DNA of 34,166 nt from Pseudomonadota bacterium (lineage in GTDB: Bacteria; Pseudomonadota; Alphaproteobacteria; Rhizobiales; Rhizobiaceae), in contig JAEWDP010000122.1 in NCBI GenBank assembly GCA_023390055.1, positions 1 through 34,166 on the forward strand, in the 5' to 3' direction. The translations under genes were made by a program, and so were the position numbers. The number at the start of each line of letters is the position of its first letter. Within the stretch, counting starts at the first letter, position 1. Shown one piece after another: positions 1 through 8,848 of this stretch. The notes under the pieces were generated by a model, which saw only the letters and a list, made by a program, of their open reading frames with translations, had not been told where the DNA came from and did not search any database.

Positions 1-891
1 GGTCTAGCCAGGACATCTTCGCAGCTTACAGGCCAGATTACGGCCCTCTTTACCAAGCGCAAACTAGACGATGAGACGCTCGAGGAACTGGAGGATCTAT
101 TGATTCAATCGGACCTTGGCGTCGAAACGGCGATGCGTATCACCGGGAGCCTGTCGTCTGAACGCTACGGCAAGGACGTCACGGGCGAAGATGTCTCCCG
201 CATCATGGCTGCCGAGATTTGCAAGGTCCTTGTCCCTGTAGCCAAACCGCTACAACTCGACCTTGCCCCCAAACCACATGTGATTCTTGTCGTTGGCGTT
301 AACGGCACCGGGAAGACAACGACCATCGGAAAACTCGCTGCAAAATTATCGACTTCCGGCCTGAAGGTCATGCTTGCAGCCGGGGATACGTTCCGTGCTG
401 CCGCCATTGAACAATTGAAGGTCTGGGCGGACCGGACCGGTTCAAAATTTATCGGAACAAAACTTGGAGCCGACGCAGCCGGACTTGCTTATGATGCATT
501 CGAACAAGCCCGAGCAGAGGGCTCTGATGTCCTGATAATCGACACAGCGGGCCGTCTGCAGAATAAAGTTGAGCTAATGTCGGAACTCGAAAAAATAGTG
601 AGAGTGCTTGGCAAGCTGGATCCAGACGCACCCCACACTGTACTCCAAACGCTCGATGCTACTACTGGCCAGAATGCGCTGCAGCAGGTTGAAACTTTCC
701 GCAATGTTGCTGGCGTAAATGGCCTAATCATGACGAAGCTCGACGGCACTGCGCGCGGAGGCATTCTGGTCGGGATCGCCGCCAGGCACAAGTTGCCGGT
801 CTACTTTATCGGTGTTGGTGAAGGGATTGATGACCTGGAGCCATTTGAAGCCGAGGATTTTGCGAATGCCATTGCCGGCTTGACGCATTGA
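1..891 (+). CDS. ftsY: Signal recognition particle receptor FtsY (5' end outside window)
   Basis: FtsY is the SRP receptor GTPase. It docks ribosome-SRP complexes at the inner membrane and passes nascent membrane proteins to SecYEG. The reading frame is open from base 1, so the N-terminus lies outside the window and the first visible residues are already the NG-domain helical bundle. All GTPase motifs are visible: the P-loop GVNGTGKTTT, the GDTFRAAA insertion-box motif, DTAGR (G3), TKLDGTARGG (G4) and the closing GVGEGIDDLEPF. It ends in TGA. The septation protein A gene follows after 55 bases on the same strand, an order I associate with rhizobia. Identity is essentially certain; only the start is missing. 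Confidence 0.97.
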   Translation, partial: GLARTSSQLTGQITALFTKRKLDDETLEELEDLLIQSDLGVETAMRITGSLSSERYGKDVTGEDVSRIMAAEICKVLVPVAKPLQLDLAPKPHVILVVGVNGTGKTTTIGKLAAKLSTSGLKVMLAAGDTFRAAAIEQLKVWADRTGSKFIGTKLGADAAGLAYDAFEQARAEGSDVLIIDTAGRLQNKVELMSELEKIVRVLGKLDPDAPHTVLQTLDATTGQNALQQVETFRNVAGVNGLIMTKLDGTARGGILVGIAARHKLPVYFIGVGEGIDDLEPFEAEDFANAIAGLTH

Positions 892-946
892 TGCCACAGA
901 AACAGGGTTTGCCTCACCTGGCACTCCGGAATGGAAATCGAGACCA

Positions 947-1594
947 ATGCAGATTGAAAGCGATACCAAGGCCACAATCGAAGAAAAACAATACCCCTTG
1001 CTGAAGTTTGCGCTTGAGATCGGGCCGCTTCTGGTCTTCTTCTTTGGCAATATCCGTGGCAAGTGGCTTGCCGAAACATTTCCGGCTCTGAGTGTTATTG
1101 GCGGACCGCTGCTCATAGCAACGGCACTGTTTATGGCGGCTACCGTCATTTCCTTGATTGTCTCGAAACTCGTGTTTAAGCATTTGCCGGTGATGCCCTT
1201 CGTCTCGGGCATTGTCGTAATGATCTTCGGGACCCTGTCGATCTGGCTGCAGGATGATACCTTCATCAAGATGAAGCCAACGATCGTGAATTCACTTTTT
1301 GGTTTCGTACTCCTCGGTGGCTTAATGTTTGGCAAGTCGCTACTTGGCTATGTGTTCAACGCGGCCTTCACGCTTGACGAACTCGGCTGGAAGAAGCTGA
1401 CTTTTCGCTGGGGCGTGTTCTTCTTTTTCCTTGCCGTTCTCAACGAAGTTGTCTGGCGCAACTTTTCCGATGATTTCTGGGTTAATTTCAAGGTTTGGGG
1501 AACGATGCCCATCACCCTGGCCTTTACCCTGGCCCAAATGCCACTCGTCATGCGCCATACAGTTCCCGACCAGACAGCGGAAGCAGAGAGGTGA
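947..1594 (+). CDS. ispZ: Septation protein A (IspZ/YciB family inner-membrane protein)
   Basis: This 215-residue protein matches the YciB/IspZ septation protein A family of polytopic inner-membrane proteins needed for normal cell division and envelope integrity. The molecular activity of the family is not established. The sequence shows several hydrophobic helices, with the family pattern LLVFFFGN near residue 25 and a C-terminal segment with NEVVWR, as in homologues. The ATG at 947 follows a GGAAATCGAGA stretch acting as a weak ribosome binding site. A nearby ATG at 931 is out of frame. Its TGA overlaps the GTG start of the next gene (1591-1594), so the two are probably translationally coupled. 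Confidence 0.93.
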   Translation: MQIESDTKATIEEKQYPLLKFALEIGPLLVFFFGNIRGKWLAETFPALSVIGGPLLIATALFMAATVISLIVSKLVFKHLPVMPFVSGIVVMIFGTLSIWLQDDTFIKMKPTIVNSLFGFVLLGGLMFGKSLLGYVFNAAFTLDELGWKKLTFRWGVFFFFLAVLNEVVWRNFSDDFWVNFKVWGTMPITLAFTLAQMPLVMRHTVPDQTAEAER

Positions 1595-2184
1595 GTTCGA
1601 CAGCCGCCGCGTCCTCTTCCTTTTATCAATCGTCACGGTTCTGGATTCTGGTGGCCGTTGCGCTGGTTGTGTTGCAGGCGTCCGTTCTTTACGTGATGGG
1701 CCGAATACCAATCTGCGAGTGCGGATACGTGAAATTATGGGAAGGTGGAGTCAATTCGAGTGGTAATTCACAGCATCTTGCGGATTGGTACACTCCTTCT
1801 CATATAATCCATGGATTCCTGCTCTATAGCCTAGCCTGGCTGCTTCTTAGGAGCGCTCCTCTGACAGCCCGATTGTCTTTTGCCGTGTTCATCGAAGCAG
1901 GATGGGAAATCCTGGAAAACACGCCGATGGTGATCGACCGCTACCGTACGGCAACGATGGCACTCGGCTATACTGGCGATAGCATTTTGAACTCGACGAT
2001 GGACACGATTTTCATGTCGTCTGGCTTTCTTTTAGCTTCCCGCCTTCCGATCCGGGTGACGGTTCTGATTGGGATCGGTTTCGAGTTTCTGACTGGTTGG
2101 ATTATCCGCGATAACCTGACCCTTAATGTATTGATGCTGGCCTGGCCGATCGATGCTGTTCGAGACTGGCAGGCCGCCCTCTAA
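1591..2184 (+). CDS. DUF2585 / UPF0314 family membrane protein
   Basis: A 197-residue protein of the DUF2585 (UPF0314) family, which in rhizobia commonly sits beside septation protein A. Its function is unknown. Visible features are an N-terminal membrane helix around residues 12-32, a short CECGYVKLWEGGVNSSGNSQ-type motif, the segment DWYTPSHIIHGFL, and a conserved EAGWEILENTP region. There are about three to five membrane segments in total. The frame stays open upstream to 1495, but GTG 1591 gives the family length and a 4-base GTGA overlap with ispZ, so I chose it. It is convergent with ccmG, with only 10 bases between the stops and no obvious terminator. Confidence 0.88.
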   Translation: MSSTAAASSSFYQSSRFWILVAVALVVLQASVLYVMGRIPICECGYVKLWEGGVNSSGNSQHLADWYTPSHIIHGFLLYSLAWLLLRSAPLTARLSFAVFIEAGWEILENTPMVIDRYRTATMALGYTGDSILNSTMDTIFMSSGFLLASRLPIRVTVLIGIGFEFLTGWIIRDNLTLNVLMLAWPIDAVRDWQAAL

Positions 2185-2194
2185 TGACAACGAT

Positions 2195-2797
2195 TCAGCT
2201 ACCAGCGGATGCTTGATTGATTGCCGGCAGGAGTTCCTGGGACAAGCTGCGCTCATCGAAGGGACCGACCTTCTTGTAGAGAATGGTGCCGTCAGCACCG
2301 ACGAGATAGCTTTCCGGAATACCGTAGACGCCCCAATCGATTGCGGCCTTGCCGTCAGGATCAATACCTATCGCGTCGTATGGATTGCCGAGTTCTCCTA
2401 GGAAGCGCAGGGCATTGTCGTTGCGGTCCTTGTAATTTATTCCAACGATTGTCAGCCTCTCGTCCCTCGCCAAGTTCTTGAGGATCGGATGTTCTTGCCG
2501 GCACGGGACACACCAGGAGGCAAAAACGTTCACCAGTGTGAGCTTGTCTTCAATAATGGCACTGGTCAACGCGGAGGTGTCTGAGCCCTCGAGTCCAGGA
2601 AGTGCAAGCACTGGTGCCTTCTGTCCAATGAGTGCAGAGGGAATGGCGGAAATATCACGGCCGTTGACATCTTGATCATACAGCATCTTCCCAGCCACAC
2701 CAGCAAAACCGGCGAAGACAAGAAGCGGAACAAGAGCAAGTGCGTAGCGACCGATTCCATGTCCTTGAGCCGGCCTGTCATCTACTTTGCGGGTCAT
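2195..2797 (-). CDS. ccmG: CcmG/DsbE thiol:disulfide interchange protein for cytochrome c maturation
   Basis: CcmG is a membrane-anchored periplasmic thioredoxin that keeps the apocytochrome c CXXCH cysteines reduced so that heme can be attached. The protein has 200 residues: one N-terminal anchor helix (about 17-37), then a thioredoxin fold with the redox site WC96-V-P-C99. After it come a GINYKDR motif and the cis-proline region GVYGIPESYLVG, all typical of DsbE. The frame is open further upstream, but ATG 2797 has a GGAGG site ten bases before it and overlaps the ccmD stop as ATGA. It is the last gene of the ccmABCDG operon. Confidence 0.95.
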   Translation of the reverse strand: MTRKVDDRPAQGHGIGRYALALVPLLVFAGFAGVAGKMLYDQDVNGRDISAIPSALIGQKAPVLALPGLEGSDTSALTSAIIEDKLTLVNVFASWCVPCRQEHPILKNLARDERLTIVGINYKDRNDNALRFLGELGNPYDAIGIDPDGKAAIDWGVYGIPESYLVGADGTILYKKVGPFDERSLSQELLPAINQASAGS

Positions 2798-2967
2798 TTG
2801 ACGGAGCCTCCACGAGACTCTGCCGAACGTCGGCGGATACCAGATGCTTGGAGCTCTGCAAGCTCCCGCTGGCGGGCCTTCCCTTCCACATAGATCCATA
2901 CGAAAAGAACTGTCACGACAAATGCGGAGATTCCGTAAGAAAGATAGATATAGAAACCGTGACTCAT
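2794..2967 (-). CDS. ccmD: CcmD heme exporter accessory protein
   Basis: A 57-residue single-pass membrane protein. CcmD joins CcmABC and is needed to release heme-loaded CcmE from the complex. The sequence shows one hydrophobic helix near residues 5-25 (starting SHGFYIYLSYGISAF), followed by a basic, alpha-helical cytoplasmic tail with RQRELAELQASGIRRR, as in other CcmD proteins. The frame is open to 3015, but ATG 2967 gives the family length and lies one base after the ccmC stop. The TGA overlaps the ccmG start. Small size and position between ccmC and ccmG make the call firm. Confidence 0.92.
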   Translation of the reverse strand: MSHGFYIYLSYGISAFVVTVLFVWIYVEGKARQRELAELQASGIRRRSAESRGGSVK

Positions 2968-2968
2968 C

Positions 2969-3727
2969 CTAGTCCTCACGCACTGCCAGTCGGGCTGCCA
3001 TCCGACGCTGTGCACCCACCCGTCGACGCCATATTTCGTTTCGCATTGCCATCAGGTGCAGCGTGAAAAACAAGCATGTGAAAGCAGACGCCATTACCAG
3101 CAGCGGAACGAGAAATTCGGCGTCTATCGTAGGGCCGTCCAGTCGCACGACACTTGCTGGTTGATGCAGGGTATTCCACCACTCGACGGAAAATTTGATA
3201 ATCGGGATGTTGACGAATCCGACGAGGATCAAGACAGCGCTCAGCCGTGCGGCGCGAGAAGGATCGTCCAAGGCTCGATTGAGCGCAATCAACCCGAGAT
3301 ACATCAAGAACAGAATAAAGACGGAGGTTAGCCTTGCATCCCAGACCCACCATGTACCCCACATCGGCTTGCCCCAAAGCGAGCCGGTTACCAGTGCAAT
3401 CAGCGTAAAGGCAGCACCCAGCGGCGCCGCGGCCCTGTGAGACACATCGGCCAAAGGATGGCGCCATACAAGTGTCCCGATCGCTGATAGAGCCATCACG
3501 GTATAGCACATCATGGACAGCCAGGCCGCCGGCACATGAACATACATGATACGGACGGTATCGCCTTGCTGATAATCCCCTTCCGTCGTGAAGCTGAGGT
3601 AGAGGCCAACTGCAAACAGGAGTGCCGTCAAGAAGCCCAGCCAGGGGATTATACGGGTCGCGACTGCCAGAAATCGTGTCGGGTTTGCCAGGTCGCTGAA
3701 TTTGGTGATGGCAAGGCTTTCGGTCAT
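2969..3727 (-). CDS. ccmC: CcmC heme-handling protein (WWD domain)
   Basis: CcmC receives heme and passes it to CcmE during System I cytochrome c maturation. The 252-residue protein has six predicted membrane helices. The periplasmic WWD motif reads WGTWWVWDARLTS, and heme-ligand histidine candidates flank it (VHVPAAW before, NTLHQPAS after), matching the family. An AAGGA site precedes ATG 3727. The gap to ccmB is 44 bases and ccmD follows after one base, so one transcript is likely. Confidence 0.96.
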   Translation of the reverse strand: MTESLAITKFSDLANPTRFLAVATRIIPWLGFLTALLFAVGLYLSFTTEGDYQQGDTVRIMYVHVPAAWLSMMCYTVMALSAIGTLVWRHPLADVSHRAAAPLGAAFTLIALVTGSLWGKPMWGTWWVWDARLTSVFILFLMYLGLIALNRALDDPSRAARLSAVLILVGFVNIPIIKFSVEWWNTLHQPASVVRLDGPTIDAEFLVPLLVMASAFTCLFFTLHLMAMRNEIWRRRVGAQRRMAARLAVRED

Positions 3728-3771
3728 AGGGTCCTTCTAGACAAACATGGCGTCTGTGAACTTGATTCTAG

Positions 3772-4431
3772 TCAATCATCGGCGTTGCGCAAAGCCAGCG
3801 CCGCAGCAAGCGGGCCGAGAACTGCAAAAAACATTGTGATCGCCAATAGTATCAGGAAAGGCGGCATAAACGGGGCGGGGTCCTGGACGGCAGCGTAGGA
3901 TGCACTGACGCCGAAAATCAGGACGGGCACTGCAAGTGGCAATACGAGGATCGAAACAAGCAGGCCACCGCGTGGCAGGGCGACGGCCACTGCTGCACCT
4001 ACCGCCCCGATGAATGTCAGTGCCGGGGTTCCGACAAGAAGCGTCAGTACAACGGCTCCGATTGCAGCCTCGCTCATATTCATGAACAATCCCAGCAAGG
4101 GAGATGCGATGACCAGGGGCAGGCTGTTGGCCATCCAGTGGGCAACGCACTTGATCAACACTGTCAGGACCAATGGATGTTCCTGCATGAGGAGAAGGTC
4201 GAGTGAACCATCCTCCCGTTCTGTCTGGAACAGGCGGTCCAGACCCAGAAGTGTTGCCAGCAATGCACCGATCCACACGATGGCAGGTCCTATTCGGGAA
4301 AGGAGATTTAGGTCAGGGCCTACCCCAAACGGGATAATTGCCACGACTGTCATAAAGAAGAGGATACCGATCAGTGCGCCGCCGCCGGCGCGTACAGAAA
4401 GCTTCAGGTCGCGCAACAGGAGCGCTATCAT
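3772..4431 (-). CDS. ccmB: CcmB heme exporter membrane subunit
   Basis: CcmB is the membrane partner of the ABC ATPase CcmA in the cytochrome c maturation complex. The 219-residue protein shows about six membrane helices, the N-terminal LLLRDLKLSVRAGGG segment and the FQTEREDGSLDLLL motif characteristic of CcmB. A GTG at 4440 would add three residues. I prefer ATG 4431 because its ATG shares bases with the ccmA TGA (ATGA overlap) and gives the usual N-terminus. The rest of System I (ccmE, F, H, I) is not in this window. Confidence 0.95.
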   Translation of the reverse strand: MIALLLRDLKLSVRAGGGALIGILFFMTVVAIIPFGVGPDLNLLSRIGPAIVWIGALLATLLGLDRLFQTEREDGSLDLLLMQEHPLVLTVLIKCVAHWMANSLPLVIASPLLGLFMNMSEAAIGAVVLTLLVGTPALTFIGAVGAAVAVALPRGGLLVSILVLPLAVPVLIFGVSASYAAVQDPAPFMPPFLILLAITMFFAVLGPLAAALALRNADD

Positions 4432-5075
4432 ATGTCGCACCTGTCCGGCACCCCGGAAAAACCGGTCATCCGCAATTCTCGTGCGTGGCCGAGCTCGAGT
4501 GGTTGATGTGTCGCGATCAAGGCTATCCCGTCCTGCTCAAGATGCTCCCGGATGAGCATTGTGAATGTGGCCTCGGCGTGAACGTCGAGGCTCGCAGTCG
4601 GTTCATCAAGGATCCAAACCGGCCTGTAGGCGACGAGCAATTTTGCAAAGGCCATTCGTCGCTGTTGGCCGGCTGACAGGTAGCCGAACGGAAGATGCAT
4701 AATTGTTTCAAGTCCGACACGCTCGACAGCGTCGAAAATGGAGAGCCCGTTTCCAAAACCGCAATCACCGAAGAAGCTTTTCCAGAACGCGAGGTTCTCT
4801 TTGACCGACAATTCGGCCTTCATCGCATTGCGATGGCCAAGGTAGTGGCAGACCTCGCTGACGCGAACCGGAGCTTCCTGCTCAGGCGCAGCCCACGACA
4901 TTCTCCCGTGTTCCGGTTGCAGAAGACCTGCCGAGACACGCAGTAATGTCGACTTTCCCGATCCGTTGCTACCAGTGAGGACGAGTGCCTCGCCCGAGTG
5001 AAGCTTGAACGAGATTTCGGAGAAAAGAAGATCTTCGCCGCGGCGGGCAGCCAGCCGGTCGGCAGTCAGTTGCAT
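4428..5075 (-). CDS. ccmA: CcmA heme exporter ATP-binding subunit
   Basis: CcmA is the ABC ATPase that drives release of heme-CcmE from the CcmABCD complex. Visible motifs are Walker A GSNGSGKST (residues 35-43), the signature LSAGQQRR and Walker B VWILDEPTASLD, followed by the switch histidine in ATHQPLELG. A GTG at 5105 would add ten residues; ATG 5075 gives 215 residues and the normal family start, so I chose it. It is the first gene of the leftward ccmABCDG operon and is divergent from acnA across a 266-base spacer. Confidence 0.95.
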   Translation of the reverse strand: MQLTADRLAARRGEDLLFSEISFKLHSGEALVLTGSNGSGKSTLLRVSAGLLQPEHGRMSWAAPEQEAPVRVSEVCHYLGHRNAMKAELSVKENLAFWKSFFGDCGFGNGLSIFDAVERVGLETIMHLPFGYLSAGQQRRMAFAKLLVAYRPVWILDEPTASLDVHAEATFTMLIREHLEQDGIALIATHQPLELGHARELRMTGFSGVPDRCDI

Positions 5076-5341
5076 ACCTGATGCTTTTGTTAAGATTTTA
5101 ACCACCTGACCGAAAAAATTTATGCCAATGCCACCGTAGCAGTCTGGAACCCTTCTTAGAAATTATCTATATGGTTCGCAACCACGCCAGCGACCGGCGT
5201 GATTTCCATCTTGCGCCGAACCTGAAGATTAGCTTCTTCTCGTGCGGACAGCGGAAATGGTCGTACCCGCATCCTGATGTGCATAAGTGCATAGGCGTCC
5301 GCACGCGCGTGTTGGCTCTAAAATCAGCGGGGTACCCTTCC
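5076..5341. promoter_or_regulatory. Divergent ccmA/acnA regulatory spacer
   Basis: This 266-base gap separates the divergent ccm operon and acnA and must hold both promoters. The acnA-proximal part stays open in the acnA frame from 5171 but does not resemble any aconitase N-terminus, so I treat it as leader. Visible elements are an AT-rich inverted repeat GTTAAGATTTTAAC (5089-5102) just upstream of ccmA and an iron-control-like palindrome near 5156-5170, listed separately. Promoter hexamers cannot be fixed by eye. Confidence 0.5.
5156..5170. promoter_or_regulatory. Possible iron control element (Irr-type box), imperfect
   Basis: The bases TTAGAA-ATT-ATCTAT resemble the Irr iron control element core TTAGAA-NNN-TTCTAA, matching 10 of 12 specified positions. 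From memory, Irr and related regulators control heme and iron-sulfur genes in rhizobia. The site lies between a heme-handling operon and a 4Fe-4S enzyme gene. The right half has two mismatches, so this is a candidate only. Confidence 0.3.
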
Positions 5342-8035
5342 GTGGCTAAATCTCTCGACAGCTTCAATTGTCGTTCCGTCCTTACCGTCGGCGGCAAGGA
5401 CTACGTCTATTACAGCCTTCCCAAGGCAGAGGCCAATGGTCTGCCCGGCGTCTCGAACCTACCGTTCTCCATGAAGGTGCTTCTGGAGAATCTTCTTCGT
5501 CATGAAGACGGTCGTTCGGTCTCCAAGGATCATATTCTTGCCGTTGCTGAATGGCTCAACAACAAAGGTGCCGTTGAAAGCGAAGTCGCCTACCGGCCAG
5601 CCCGTGTCCTGATGCAGGACTTCACAGGCGTCCCGGCGGTGGTCGATCTTGCTGCCATGCGTGACGCCATGGTGGCGCTTGGTGGCGATCCGGAAAAGAT
5701 CAACCCGCTGGTTCCTGTCGATCTCGTCATCGACCACTCAGTCATCGTTGATGAATTTGGTACGCCGACGGCCTTCTCCAAAAACGTGGAACTGGAGTAT
5801 GCCCGCAACGGAGAGCGCTATCGTTTTCTTAAGTGGGGCCAGCAGGCTTTCAAGAATTTTCGGGTTGTGCCTCCCGGTACCGGAATCTGTCATCAGGTAA
5901 ACCTCGAGTATCTGGGTCAAACCGTCTGGACCAAGGATGATGATGGTGAAACGATTGCCTATCCTGATACGTGCGTAGGTACTGATTCGCATACTACCAT
6001 GATCAACGGTCTCGGCGTTCTTGGCTGGGGCGTGGGTGGTATCGAAGCGGAAGCTGCGATGCTCGGACAACCGGTTTCCATGTTGCTTCCTGAAGTTATC
6101 GGCTTCAAGTTGACAGGCAAGCTCAAGGAAGGCGTAACGGCGACGGACCTCGTTCTCACCGTTGTCCAAATGCTGCGCAAGAAGGGTGTCGTATCGAAAT
6201 TTGTCGAATTCTTCGGCCCCGGCATGGATAACATGCCACTTGCAGACCGTGCGACCATTGGCAATATGGGTCCTGAATATGGTGCCACATGCGGCTTCTT
6301 CCCGGTTGACAGTGAAACGATCAGCTATCTGACAATGTCGGGCCGGACTCGCGAACGTATTGCGCTGGTGGAAGCCTACTCAAAGGCTCAGGGTATGTGG
6401 CGTGACGGTGACGGCTCTAACATTGTCTTCACAGACACGCTCGAACTCGATCTCGGCGATGTTGTTCCGTCAATGGCTGGCCCTAAACGTCCCGAGGGTC
6501 GCATTGCCCTGGAAAACATTGCTTCTGGCTTCGCGACGGCCCTGGAAACCGAATACAAGAAGCCGAATCAGCTTTCTACACGTTTTCCGGTCGAAGGTGC
6601 GGATTACGATATCGGGCATGGAGATGTTGCGATCGCAGCGATCACCTCGTGCACCAATACCTCAAACCCGAGCGTGCTGATTGCTGCCGGCCTTCTGGCG
6701 CGCAACGCTGTTGCCAAGGGGCTGAAGACCAAGCCATGGGTCAAGACCTCGCTTGCGCCTGGATCTCAGGTTGTAGCCGAGTATCTTGAAAAAGCTGGGT
6801 TGCAAGTCGACCTTGATAAACTCGGTTTCAACCTGGTTGGTTTCGGCTGCACGACCTGTATCGGTAACTCCGGACCACTTCCGGAACAGATCTCCAAGAC
6901 GATCAACGACAAGGGTCTTATCGTTTCGGGCGTGCTCTCTGGAAACCGGAACTTTGAAGGACGTATTTCACCAGATGTTCAGGCGAACTACCTGGCTTCC
7001 CCGCCGCTGGTTGTTGCCTATGCGCTTGCGGGTTCGGTCCGGAAGAACCTGACTGAAGAGCCGATCGGTGAAGATCAGCAAGGAACCCCTGTCTTTCTCA
7101 AGGATATCTGGCCAACCTCCCATGAGGTTCAGGAGTTCATCCAGAAGTATGTCACTCGCGAACTCTACGAGAGCAAGTATGCGGACGTCTTCAAGGGTGA
7201 TGCCAACTGGCGCGCTGTCCAGGTCCCTCCGGGTCAAACCTATACCTGGGATGATGGATCGACATATGTCCAGAACCCTCCTTATTTTGTCGGTATGGGC
7301 AAGACTGGTAGCGGCGTCAAGGACATCAAGGGTGCCCGGATTCTCGGACTTTTCGGTGACAAGATCACGACGGACCATATTTCGCCAGCTGGCTCGATCA
7401 AGGCCGCTTCTCCAGCCGGTTCCTACCTTATGGAAAACGGCGTCGGTGTCGCCGACTTCAACCAGTACGGTACACGTCGCGGCAATCATGAAGTGATGAT
7501 GCGAGGCACCTTCGCCAATATTCGCCTTCGTAATCATATGCTTGGGCCAAATGGTCGAGAGGGTGGGTATACGATTCACTATCCATCCAAGGAAGAAATG
7601 TCGATCTATGATGCAGCGATGGCGTACAGGCAGGAAGGCGTTCCGCTCGTAATCTTTGCTGGTGTGGAATACGGCAACGGCTCGTCTCGAGACTGGGCTG
7701 CAAAGGGAACGAATCTTCTTGGGGTACGGGCTGTCATCGCGCAGTCGTTCGAGCGTATCCATCGCTCGAACCTGGTCGGTATGGGGGTTGTTCCATTTGT
7801 CTTCGAGGACGGTACAAATTGGGACAGTCTCAACCTCAAGGGTGATGAGACCGTTACCATTGAAGGGCTGGAAGGACCGATCAAGCCGCGCGAATGGAAA
7901 ACGGCCAAGATCACTTATGGCGATGGGACTGTGAAGGAAATTAAAATCCTGTGCCGCATCGACACCCTTGATGAGGTAACCTACATGAACAACGGTGGCA
8001 TTTTGCAGACCGTTCTTCGTGATCTGGCAGCCTAA
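5342..8035 (+). CDS. acnA: Aconitate hydratase A
   Basis: AcnA converts citrate to isocitrate via cis-aconitate in the tricarboxylic acid cycle, using a 4Fe-4S cluster. The 897-residue product has the full aconitase/IRP1 layout. Cluster ligands are visible in the motifs ITSCTNTSNPS (C437) and GFGCTTCIGNSGPL (C503 and C506). The C-terminal swivel domain carries the substrate-contact motif YGNGSSRDWAAKG. The frame is open upstream to 5171, but the extra 57 residues look nothing like the family. GTG 5342 gives VAKSLDSFNCRS, matching the start I recall for rhizobial AcnA, although the ribosome binding site is weak. A 13-bp-stem hairpin follows the stop. Confidence 0.96.
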   Translation: MAKSLDSFNCRSVLTVGGKDYVYYSLPKAEANGLPGVSNLPFSMKVLLENLLRHEDGRSVSKDHILAVAEWLNNKGAVESEVAYRPARVLMQDFTGVPAVVDLAAMRDAMVALGGDPEKINPLVPVDLVIDHSVIVDEFGTPTAFSKNVELEYARNGERYRFLKWGQQAFKNFRVVPPGTGICHQVNLEYLGQTVWTKDDDGETIAYPDTCVGTDSHTTMINGLGVLGWGVGGIEAEAAMLGQPVSMLLPEVIGFKLTGKLKEGVTATDLVLTVVQMLRKKGVVSKFVEFFGPGMDNMPLADRATIGNMGPEYGATCGFFPVDSETISYLTMSGRTRERIALVEAYSKAQGMWRDGDGSNIVFTDTLELDLGDVVPSMAGPKRPEGRIALENIASGFATALETEYKKPNQLSTRFPVEGADYDIGHGDVAIAAITSCTNTSNPSVLIAAGLLARNAVAKGLKTKPWVKTSLAPGSQVVAEYLEKAGLQVDLDKLGFNLVGFGCTTCIGNSGPLPEQISKTINDKGLIVSGVLSGNRNFEGRISPDVQANYLASPPLVVAYALAGSVRKNLTEEPIGEDQQGTPVFLKDIWPTSHEVQEFIQKYVTRELYESKYADVFKGDANWRAVQVPPGQTYTWDDGSTYVQNPPYFVGMGKTGSGVKDIKGARILGLFGDKITTDHISPAGSIKAASPAGSYLMENGVGVADFNQYGTRRGNHEVMMRGTFANIRLRNHMLGPNGREGGYTIHYPSKEEMSIYDAAMAYRQEGVPLVIFAGVEYGNGSSRDWAAKGTNLLGVRAVIAQSFERIHRSNLVGMGVVPFVFEDGTNWDSLNLKGDETVTIEGLEGPIKPREWKTAKITYGDGTVKEIKILCRIDTLDEVTYMNNGGILQTVLRDLAA

Positions 8036-8039
8036 TCCA

Positions 8040-8076
8040 GTATTCCCCCGCCCGGAGCAATCCGGCGGGGGAATAC
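8040..8076 (+). terminator. Terminator-like hairpin after acnA
   Basis: A perfect 13-bp stem, GTATTCCCCCGCC (8040-8052) pairing with GGCGGGGGAATAC (8064-8076), begins five bases after the acnA stop and encloses an 11-base loop. There is no T-tract after it, so it may stabilise the acnA 3' end or act as a weak terminator before the TauE/SafE gene. Confidence 0.6.
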
Positions 8077-8110
8077 TCGTTGCTGACCCGTTTCAAGGAG
8101 CGCCCTTGCT

Positions 8111-8848
8111 TTGAGTGCTGCCATCCTTGCTGGCATGGCTATCACAGTCTTCTTTACCGCAATGCTGTCGGGCATGTTCGGTATGGCCGGCGGGCTGATA
8201 CTGCTTTGGGTATTACTCTTCCTGATGCCCATCGGTACTGCGATTGCCGTGCACGGTGTCATCCAGATGGTTTCAAACGGGTCGCGAGCGTGGTTTTCCC
8301 GCCACTACATTGACCATCGTATTCTTCTTATCCTCTGCATAGGGCTCGTCATTTCGGCAACAGTTCTGCTGATTACAAATTACAAGCCTGATATCATCGT
8401 AATCTCGATCGTTATCGGCCTGATGCCTTTGCTTGTGTGGCTACCGGTCCAGCGGCTCCATCTCGATGCCTCGCGTACCTCGCACGCGCTTGTTTGCGGC
8501 TTGATCGCTGGCGCGCTGACAGTTGGGGTTGGTGTCTCAGGTCCAACGATAGACATATTTTTCATACGTACGACGATGGACCGGCGGAAGGTTATCGCTA
8601 CCAAGGCCGCCATCCAGGTAATTTCTCATGCAACAAAGGTAGTATTCTATTGGAATGCCGCCACCCAGTTACCGGCATCCAACTGGATTGCCATCCTGAT
8701 TGCGGCCCCCATTGCCATCTTTGGTACGAGCGCCGGGCATGCAGTTTTACAACGGATGACCGACGCGAATTTTCGCGCCTGGACGCGTTGGATCGTCACG
8801 GGTGTTGGTTTCATTTATCTTGTTCAGGGCGTGCAACAGCTGACATGA
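8111..8848 (+). CDS. TauE/SafE family permease (sulfite exporter/TSUP type)
   Basis: A 245-residue polytopic protein of the TauE/SafE (TSUP) family, whose members move sulfite, sulfonates or other small anions across the inner membrane. Seven to eight hydrophobic segments are visible. The first TSUP repeat has GMFGMAGGLILL and the second has the related GVGVSGPTIDIFF. The start is TTG 8111, ten bases after an AAGGAG site; an ATG at 8135 is possible but has no such site. The gene follows acnA at 75 bases on the same strand and may be partly read from it. The substrate cannot be told from sequence. Confidence 0.82.
   Translation: MSAAILAGMAITVFFTAMLSGMFGMAGGLILLWVLLFLMPIGTAIAVHGVIQMVSNGSRAWFSRHYIDHRILLILCIGLVISATVLLITNYKPDIIVISIVIGLMPLLVWLPVQRLHLDASRTSHALVCGLIAGALTVGVGVSGPTIDIFFIRTTMDRRKVIATKAAIQVISHATKVVFYWNAATQLPASNWIAILIAAPIAIFGTSAGHAVLQRMTDANFRAWTRWIVTGVGFIYLVQGVQQLT

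Noticed and set aside
724..1335. 203-codon minus-strand frame over ftsY/ispZ
   Set aside because: It overlaps two firmly identified genes on the other strand and has no domain signature.
5171..5341. In-frame upstream extension of acnA (57 extra codons)
   Set aside because: The extra residues do not resemble any aconitase N-terminus, and GTG 5342 restores the usual family start. The stretch is better read as leader and promoter DNA.
6968..7762. 264-codon minus-strand open frame
   Set aside because: It lies wholly inside acnA on the opposite strand and its translation has no recognisable domain; it is an antisense shadow of a well-conserved gene.
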